From: Anaeramoeba flamelloides
Taxonomy: Eukaryota > Metamonada > Anaeramoebidae
Assembly (NCBI GenBank): GCA_027625915.1
Contig: JANTQA010000036.1
Span: 6,159,001-6,223,000, forward strand
DNA: 64,000 nt
Direction: 5' to 3'
Part shown: in pieces, positions 56,431-64,000 of the stretch
How the letters are laid out: each line of letters begins with the position of its first letter
Position numbering within the stretch: position 1 is the first letter of the stretch
Position numbers and translations under genes: made by a program
The notes under the pieces: generated by a model
Database searches by the model: none
Seen by the model: the letters and a program-made list of their open reading frames with translations, nothing else
Told to the model about the DNA's origin: nothing

Positions 56431-58782
56431 GTGTGTTCGTATTTTGAGGTTTGTTAAACTTGGAACAAAGATTCTTTTTCAAAAAAAAATCGATTTTTGA
56501 TTGGGAATAAAGAGCAAAAAAGAAATTTCAAACAAACAAAAAAGAAGAAAAATGGGTTTGCTTAAAGTGTTTTTTCTGAAATATAACAATTTTTTAAAGA
56601 GAATAGAGTAAAGATGATGACAAATGCACACGTGGGTATTTAAAAGGAAATCAAAAAAAGAGCGAAAATTGAATTATACAATGGACTGTTTTTTTCAATT
56701 AAAAAAGGAAATTATTTACTTTAATAGAGAAAAAAGTAGAAAATATGACTGAGTAAGAAGAAAAAACATTTGAAGGGGATAAAAAGAGGTTTTTACTGAC
56801 AAGAGTTTTCTTTTTTAATTAATTGCTAGGGTCAAACAAAATCAGAAATTCTGAAAAATGATTGGTGTTAACTTTTCTCTTAATTAAAAAAATTTCAAAG
56901 TTGATAGTATTTGAAGGAAGACCAAATTTTATGTTCAGTGAATTTCAATTTTGATAAATAGCTTATTTATCACATTAAAAGAATTTAGAGTCAAGAACTC
57001 TTGATTAATTTTTTATTTTATTAAAATTTTGGACAATTTACAATATAATTTTCAATCGAAATTCGAAATTTAACTTAAAAATGTTCGCAAATCAATTAAT
57101 TCTAACTTCACTTACTTTCAACTTCATTTTAAAAACTAATAGAGTAAGTTTAAGGGTCTAAATATACTTGAATATGAAGTGGGAAGTTAGTGAAATTAGA
57201 TAGAAATAAAAGTAATTTTAATATTATTGTGTGTTTTTCATTGAGAATTTTTGAAAAAGTTTTTGATCAATAATTTTGGTTTAATATTCATCAAAAAACC
57301 AAAAAAAAACTAAGAAAAATTAAAATTTGTCATTTTTTGATTTTTTATATATGAGAAATTTTTGAACCATTTTTTTTTATTTATTTATTATATTGAATTT
57401 CAACACTAACTAAACATATAATTATGGTAATTTTCCATAAATGCATAATACCCCTTTAAGAGATATCTTGAATTAAAACAGGCCTTAAAAGGGAATTCTT
57501 TTTCTTAATTTCATGAAATTTATTCAGAGTACAATTCTTTAGGAATTAGTAACTCTTAATTCTTTATTGATTTTTTCCCAATAGATATTAGAGTACATTT
57601 TCCCACATTGTTACTTATACAATTAAACCAGATAACCAAACTCAATTATCAACTTTAGAGAAAAAAATTATCATTTATTCAAGAATTCAATTTTTCCCAA
57701 TTAATTTTATCAAAAAATAGCTAATTTGTTTTAGTTTTATTGATTTATGTTTTAGGATTAAATTTAAAAAAAAAAAAATAAATAAATTAGCTATTAAATT
57801 GAAAAAATTGAAGTTGCCAATTTTATAAATTCTAATTCATGGGGGGGGGGGTAAAAACCCTCATTATGATGTATTTTAAATTAATTTTTTTTCTAAAATG
57901 AAATTAGAATTAAGTTAAAGTTCAAAAAAAAATGAAAGAATAACAAATGAAGAATTAATAAAAAAATGAGTATAAAGATAAAGAAGAAAAAAAGTACAAG
58001 ATTTGGGAAATTGTGATAAAAATATATGCTTTTTTTATCCAAAATTATTCGGATTTTTGAATTTTTCTACTTTTAAAATGTTGAGAAATCTTGGTCAAAA
58101 AAGTATTATATAACGAACGACATAGAATTTTTTTGTATTCTTTTTCTTCAGTAATTCATCTGTATAATCTTTCTAAACAATCTTAGTACAAAATTTTGGG
58201 ATTTTTTTGATGTGATTTTTTTATTAATTTCTAGTTTTAACTTATTATTTATCTTTTGAATCATCATATAAATTTTTCATCAATATCAAAAAAAAAAAAA
58301 AAAAAAATATAATACTAACATATTTAGGATTTTACTCTCTTTTTCATCTTTATATATCTATATATCTATATATATATATATATATATTCGAAAATTTGAA
58401 GGGGGTGTTTCATCTAGAGTCTTTTTTAATTATTTTCAGTTAGGTATTGCTATTTTTTATGAATTTTTCTATAAATTTTAGGATTTTTTGGTAATTTTTC
58501 TGTTTCCAGTTTTTTTCTTCTTGTGGGGATTCTTTTTTTATGTATGGTTTGAATGTAAAACTCGGAAAGACTTACCTTAATATCTTCTTTTTCCATATTT
58601 TTCCAGCTAATTTTCTTGATTTGGTGAATTAAAAAAAAAAAACATAGTGATTATTATAGTCTTGGAATTTTATTTTTGTTCATGGATTTATTTTGTATTG
58701 TTTAATAGTATTGTATGTTGTAGCTGATCGAATCTAGTTTCAATTTTGGAAACAGTACCAACACATTTATAATTTGATTAGT
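56431..58782. other. Intergenic, with homopolymers and one start-plus-donor candidate
   Basis: Contains a G10 run at 57841-57850, a poly-A run at 58291-58307 and (TA)n at about 58355-58388. At 58596-58576 (minus) ATGGAAAAAGAAGATATTAAG meets a consensus donor gtaagt (MEKEDIK). I found no second exon in phase, so no gene is called. Confidence 0.35.
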
Positions 58783-59150
58783 TTTTTTTTTTTTTTGATG
58801 ATTGTTACTTAACACTGTGTTACAGTTGATTTTTTCAAAATAGAAGAACTCAAATATAATTAGTTGATCGTATCTAACCATTTGATCGATCAAATATTCC
58901 TAATAGAAACTAAACAATTTAACCAATATAATTTTATTATTTGCTCATCTCAAACGTTTTTAAAACACCGATAATTTATCAGTATTGGTAATTATTTATT
59001 TTTTGTTTTGTGAATATGTAATTTATAAAAAAGTGTTAACATGTCAATTAGTCAACGGTTCTAATTTGGTATTTCTTTGTGAATTAATAAAATAAGATTT
59101 TTTATTCAAAAATTGCACTATGTGGGTTAAAAATTTTGAATTGGGGTTTA
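58783..59150 (+). mobile_element. TA-1 MITE, 5'-truncated copy
   Basis: caaaatagaagaactcaaat, gtatctaaccatttgatcga, ttaacatgtcaattagtcaac and the right end gttaaaaattttgaattggggttta match 8592-9125. The first 170 or so bases are missing. Confidence 0.7.
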
Positions 59151-59249
59151 GATTGTTATCACCTTTACATTGTATAACATATCTAAATTTCCCTCTAAGA
59201 TTATTTTTTTACTTGTTACAACTAAATAAGAGTATTGACGTAACTAAAA

Positions 59250-59640
59250 ATTTTTTAACAATTTATTAACACAATTTGTAAAAATTTGACTCACCTGAAA
59301 TAATAAATTGAAAAAAAAAATATGTCTACCAGTGTTCAAGAACAGCTAATAATTAAATCTGATTCATAATTCACTTTTAAATCATTCTAAAAATAGTAAA
59401 ACTCGGACATTTTAAAAAGTAAAAAAAAATAAAACAAAAAACTAAAAAAAAGTTAGGAAAAATTTTTGTAATAAGGATTATGTATTTTTTATTACTGAAC
59501 TATTACTGAATAAAAGTTAACAACAGAGATTTTTTTCTGACAAAATAAATTTATTTTAAAATAACTACACATTCTCAATTTTCTTAGTGATTCTTTGTAT
59601 TTTCGAAGATCTTTTTTTATCAGATTGGATCTTGCTAAAA
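59250..59640. repeat. 380-bp repeat shared with RapGAP intron 2
   Basis: Second copy of the segment at 51440-51820. On the minus strand it runs from ctagcaagatcc through a short open frame (DLRKYKESLRKLRM) to tttcaggtgagtc. Not recognised as coding. Confidence 0.55.
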
Positions 59641-60231
59641 AAAAAAAGTAACAAGAAAAAAAAATGAGATCAAAAAAAAAAAGAAAAAGAAAAAAAAAAA
59701 AATTTGAAAAAGAAAAACAAAACAAAAATTTGCAAAAGCAAAAAAAAAATTTACAAAATTAGAAAAAATGATTCTGATCCAAAAATTTGAAAAAAATTTT
59801 TTTTAAAAATCTGAAATAAACCCTCAAAACAACTTCCAATAACTTTATAACGTGATTCAAAATTTTTTGAAAAATAGCTTTGTTTTTTTTCCGTTTTAAT
59901 CCATTCCCAGATAAAATAAATCTTTACTATTTTCAATTTTAATAATTATCCTTAACCAAATATTGTTTATTGTTTAAAAAAAGGAATTGTTTGCATATTT
60001 TCAGAACAATTTTGATGATTTCGTTTCAAAAAAAAAAAAAAAAAAAAAAAATTTAAAAATAGATAATTGTAAAAACAAAGCCTTATCATCTTTTTTTTAT
60101 CAATATTATTTATTGTACTTTTCAAATAAAATCCATTTGTTTAAACCTGTAAATTTAATATATACCTATATTGATTAGATTCAAAAAATTATCAAATATG
60201 AAAGAGAGATTAATAATTTTGAAAAATAGAA
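59641..60231. other. Spacer with long A runs
   Basis: A-rich low-complexity sequence (about 59640-59750 and 60030-60050). No gene. Confidence 0.35.
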
Positions 60232-60668
60232 TTAATTTTCATCACTATTGCTATCGCTTTCATTCTCGCTTTCATCTTCGCTGTCTTCAAGTAATTCATT
60301 GATCTTTTCTATGGTTTTTTGGTGGTTTTCCATAAGTTTTGTGTATTTGTTTACTTTATTTCTTAAACCCATACTTTTTTTCATCAATTTGTTTTTGGTA
60401 TTTTTATTATTTTCTAAGCCATCCATTCTTCGTTGTAAATGTGACTCTAAGTTATCATATTTAGATTTATATTTCTTTCTTTCAACCTTCAATTTTTGAT
60501 TAAAATTTTCAATTTTAGTATTCTTCTTTTCAACTAATTCATTATAAATTTTAATCAGATTTTCGAGATGGCTCAAAAAACTTTCGGAAAATTCTTTGTT
60601 ATTGGTTTGACCGATAATTTTCTTGATTGAGTCGGTTTCAAATTGGAATTTATCTTCATAGCAATCAT
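60232..60668 (-). CDS. 3' exon of a coiled-coil protein, paralogue of the 44286 gene
   Basis: The minus frame is open from an acceptor cctattag (AG at 60669-60670) to a TAA at 60232, about 145 residues. The apparent start at 60576 is a TTG, so the protein must come from upstream exons. It reads DDCYEDKFQFETDSIKKIIG, then SFLSHLENLIKIYNELVEKK, then YDNLESHLQRRMDGLE, a helical middle and an acidic end (LLEDSEDESENESDSNSDEN). The HLQRR block and the surrounding heptad pattern match the 44286 protein. No 5' exon was found in the 3.3 kb upstream inside the window: it lies further out or the copy is truncated. Family unknown. Confidence 0.55.
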
Positions 60669-60829
60669 CTAATAGGTTTATTTCAAAAAATATAATTAAA
60701 AATAAAAAAATTACGAGAAAAAATAAACATTATAATTTTATATTATTTGGTAAATTTTGTAATAAAAGGGTTAAAAAATCATCATACATAATTACTTCAA
60801 AACAGAGAATAAAATTAAAGTCTATTTTT
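60669..60829. other. Upstream intron or flank
   Basis: AT-rich; nothing recognised. Confidence 0.3.
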
Positions 60830-61450
60830 TTTATTTTTTTTTTTTTTTATTGAAGAGAGGTAATTAAATAAAATTTCCTCGTGTTTGCCTTTAGGTTTTC
60901 CAAAATTTAAAACAATTGAGTAAAATCTATGATTTTTCTCTATTCTTTTGAATTCTGGAAAAGCGCCGTTAGGTTTTTTTTACTTTGGAAATAAACTGAA
61001 AATTAAATTTAATTTTCGTTTTTATTTCTCAAAATTAAAAAAACCTAGGCACTCTATGGTACTTGACGGCTGTTTTCGTTCGATTTTTTTTTAATTTTTG
61101 TTTTGATTAGAAAACCAATAGATTTTCGTTAGGTTTTTTTTACTTTAGAAATAAACAGAAAATTTATTAAAATTTTCTGTTTATTTCTAAAGTAAAAAAA
61201 ACCTAGAACACTTCAAAAAAAAAACAAAAAGTAAAAAAAAAATGACGTTAGCTTTTCCAGAATTTAAAAGAATTGAGTAAAAATCTTTGGTTTTTCTCTA
61301 TTATTTTGAATTCTGGAAAAGCGCCGTTAGGTTTTTTTTAATTTGTGAAATAAAAAAAAAATTTCAAAAATTTTCTTTTAATTTCTTAAATTAAAAAAAA
61401 CCTAGGCACTCTACGGCTCTTGACGACACTTGGTGGAACTTCCTGAAACA
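60830..61450 (-). mobile_element. LINE 3' tail, the clearest module array
   Basis: ttattgaagagaggtaatta at 60848, then CCAAAATTTAAAACAATTGA with its inverse (about 60899-60962). Next comes GTTAGGTTTTTTTTACTTT with aaataaacagaaaatttatt and its exact inverse (about 61129-61203). A second hairpin follows at 61256-61320, a further module at 61328-61400, and GGCACTCTACGGCTCTTGACG at about 61405. The internal palindromes here are near-perfect. Confidence 0.65.
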
Positions 61451-63160
61451 TTAAATTTATTTAAAGTTTTTTATACTAGCAATAGTTTAGACTGCATTTT
61501 AACTGATAGGATAACTTTTCTTTAAAAAATGTAAAGAAAAAATTTTATTTTTAAAACATGAACAGAAAAAGAGAAAAAAAGCAAAAAAAAAGGATATTCT
61601 TAGGCTTTATTGGTAAGAGTGAAGTGCTCCAGAGCTCTTAATCTGTTAAAGGGAGAGTTTTGATGTGACTAAATTTTTGACTCCTAATTCAAAGAGTAGT
61701 CAAAAGAACCTTTTAATTACAGCCATTAGAAGTGTTTTAAACTCAATTTAGTTTTCTGAAACAAAAGATATTCAAAAAATAGAAAAAAAAAGTAAATATT
61801 TCAAAAAATGTTTTTTTTTTTTTTTTTTGTTTCCAGAGTTTTGAATGGGTTATGGTTGTTCCCTTTGAAAAGTCTGTTTTTGAAAAAAAAAATTATAGGG
61901 GAATTGATTAAATATCAATTAAAAAAATATTCTACAATAATTATATTTTTTTGAGATGGTTCAATATACGGAAATATGAGTTTTTTCAAAACATTTTTTT
62001 TAAAATGAATTTTTACACTTGTATTGATTGAAAATTTATTTTTATTTATTTTGATGGTTAAACCAAGGATTATTAAACTTTAAAAATAAAATAAATATTG
62101 ACAATAATTATATTCTGTTTTTTTTTTTTTTTTTTTTTGATTATTGATAATCAAATAAATTTGAATTTGAATCACAAAAAAAAAAATAAAAAGAATGTTT
62201 GGGCTTTAAAAGAATTTTATCAATTTAAAAAAATTATTTTTTAAATAAAGTTAATTGAAAATATTTTTACAATATCATAATTATGTATATATATATTTCT
62301 TTATATGGGAAAACAAGTTTTTTATAATTTTTCTTTTCTTAAACTATTTTCTCTGGTAAATTAGTAAATTTTCTAAAAAAACCCAAAAAAAAATTTTTAG
62401 GAAATTTTTTAACTTCTTATTTCAAGTAATTTATGATAGCTGGACTTGGTTTTTTTTATTAGTTGACTTTTAGTAACTTAAATTTCAAATTTTATTTCCA
62501 AGATCAAATTTTTTAAAAAAGTGAAAGTAATTTTTTTCTTTGTTTTAAACTATCACATTTTGATTCTTTTTGGTAAAAAAACAAAAAATGATTCTTTTTT
62601 CGATTCAAACTGTAGAAATATCATCTAAAATTAAGATCAGCAACATGAGTATCTCTAATTCAATTATCTCTTAACAAAGAAAAAAATTGTATAATTATGA
62701 AGAATAAATTAACTATTGATAATAATTTTGGATATTTGAAAAGTTAAAATAGAATAAAGTTTGATAAAATTTTTTTTGGTTGTCTCGTTTCTCTCAAAGT
62801 ACAATTTGTTGAAACAAGGTAACTTGGGCTGAGGTTGCGTGGTAAAGGTTTTGAAGAATTTTTTATGAAAGGATCTTATGGGAATTAAATTTGTAAAAAT
62901 TATTCAGTTTTTTTTTATTTTTAAAAAAAATATTGTGTCAGTTTAAAAAAAATGATTTGAACAAAAAGATTTGATCTTTAGGGTTTTTGAAATTCCAGGA
63001 TTTAAGATTTGACAGTTAAGGAAGCTGTACTTAGAAAAATAAATTGAATTTCTTCAATTCACAGTTTTCCTTTAAACTATCAAACTAAATTCTTTGAATG
63101 GAATTATTACTGATCTAATTTGATCCTGTATATTTCGGTAATTCTTCTATTAGATTTGAC
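61451..63160. other. No gene seen; possible LINE or other relic at the left
   Basis: Follows the tail array, so the first 100 bases may be worn LINE coding tail. Poly-T runs occur at about 61810 and 62120. A more complex block at about 61600-61740 has no open frame I can name. Confidence 0.3.
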
Positions 63161-63270
63161 TAATCACGGGAATCACCAAAATCTCAGAAATCTCAGAAAT
63201 CACCAAAATCAACGAAATCAAAGTAATCTCAGAAATCTCAGAAATCTCAGAAATCACAGAAATCGCAGAA
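63161..63270 (+). repeat. Minisatellite of a 9-base unit (AATCTCAGA and variants)
   Basis: About twelve units of AATCTCAGA / AATCACCAA / AATCACAGA / AATCGCAGA run in register. Because the unit is three codons, it yields an N/L/R/H-rich peptide in one frame, but no gene is evident around it. Confidence 0.85.
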
Positions 63271-63499
63271 ACAAGTCTCATTTAAATTTATCTCTTTTTA
63301 TTTATTTTCTTACTAGTGTAATTTTTTTCCAAAGACTAGTTCGCGAAATGAGCTATTTTAAAAAAAGTGAGTACTTTAAGATTTTACAAGTTGTCACTCA
63401 AAACTACTTAAAATTGTGAATCAAAAAGTTTTTGAGTTACTTTTTCAAACTTTTAGTTCTCGTTTTTTGAAAGTTTGCGGCCCTTGAAATGGGAAAAAA

Positions 63500-64000
63500 G
63501 AATATCTTGTGTACAGTGTAAAGTCTTGTTATTTTAGTTCTTAGTTGATTGATCTGCAACTTTGTTTGAATTTTTTAGGTTGTTAAAAAAAAAAATAATT
63601 TTTTAAAAATCTGTAATCAGAAATCGGAATTTGGTCAGGAAAGTGCCATAGATTCAGAGATATTTAATAATAAATGAGGAACTAATCTTTAGTGTTGTGT
63701 TTTTTATTTAATTTTTTGTTTTATTTCACATTTTTAAAAAATTTTCAAAAATTCATTTTCTGAAATAGAGTTTTCAGTGAAAAAAACTATGAAAATTTTC
63801 TTATTTTTAGTTGAAGATTTGGAATTAATAATATGACAGTTTAACAGTTCCAAAAATAAAAAAAGTTCTTTTTACATTTCAAAAAATTATTCTTTATGAG
63901 AGATGACAATTTTTTAGATTGTAAAAAAATAACACCATTGTTTTTTTTGTATTTAGAATAATAAGAATAATTAACATTATTTTTGAGCAAAATTCAAAAA
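63500..64000. mobile_element. Left end of a TGATCGATCTT-family palindromic element, cut by the window edge
   Basis: ttattttagttcttagttgattgatctgcaactttgtttgaa at about 63532-63570 matches the terminal repeat of 39688-40381 and the arm of 27901-28612. The rest runs to the window edge and cannot be checked for an inverted partner. Confidence 0.45.

Noticed and set aside
58576-58596. Short start exon MEKEDIK followed by gtaagt (minus)
   Set aside because: No acceptor with a coding continuation in phase was found before the RapGAP start, whose own ATG is out of frame with it.
59492-59725. Minus ORF MFCFSFSNFFFFLFLFFFDL
   Set aside because: Driven by long T runs on the minus strand; lies in a repeat shared with 51440-51820.
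63161-63270. CRISPR-like repeat array
   Set aside because: Units are nine bases with no spacers; a eukaryotic minisatellite.

Overview
The window looks like nuclear DNA of a free-living amoeboid or flagellate protist. It is extremely A+T-rich by eye and has long homopolymers. Its genes have GT-AG introns and use the standard code (TAA, TAG and TGA all end genes). Its proteins carry poly-N, poly-Q and K/E-rich low-complexity runs and include typical eukaryotic families: an Ariadne RBR ligase, CNOT9, POLD2, a RapGAP, a TKL kinase with ARM repeats and an S10 carboxypeptidase. Anaeramoeba or a similar lineage is a guess from protein style (short MG-starting PAS proteins, coiled-coil S/E/K-rich proteins), not a demonstration. 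Gene density is low.

Layout. 1-3109: repeats, then the 3' exon of an Ariadne-type RBR E3 ligase (+). 5936-16498: an S10 serine carboxypeptidase (+) of three exons, whose 6.5 kb and 2.8 kb introns hold a LINE fossil, LINE tails and MITEs. 18246-20604: CNOT9 (-), two exons around a 1.24 kb foldback element. 22976-26728: a TKL kinase (-) with an MLKL-like N-terminal helical region and C-terminal ARM-type repeats. 26953-30330: palindromic elements and LINE tails. 30709-32136: intronless POLD2 (-). 32405-34295: two further palindromic elements. 36239-36682: small acidic protein (+). 38339-39014: PAS protein (+). 39326-40617: three palindromic elements in a row. 44286-45383: coiled-coil protein (+). 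46026-47091: an unrecognised 51-residue protein in two exons (-). 49301-49857: MITE. 50405-56430: a RapGAP (-) in five exons, with a 4.3 kb intron full of repeats. 60232-60668: 3' exon of a coiled-coil paralogue (-). 60830-64000: another LINE tail, a 9-bp minisatellite and a partial palindromic element at the edge.

The genes do not form a pathway; each is a separate housekeeping or signalling gene. What unifies the window is its repeats. At least half a dozen families of non-autonomous inverted-repeat elements are present in two or more copies: TTAA-flanked, TA-flanked, CAGTCA-ended and several long palindromes. A decayed LINE family also occurs, with 3' tails built of tandem self-complementary modules. 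Introns of at least five genes carry such elements, yet the exon joins still read through in phase in most cases. The two exceptions, in the carboxypeptidase and the PAS gene, are each one base out and are flagged.

All joins, family assignments and repeat matches were made by eye. Edges of repeats without a target-site duplication are approximate.
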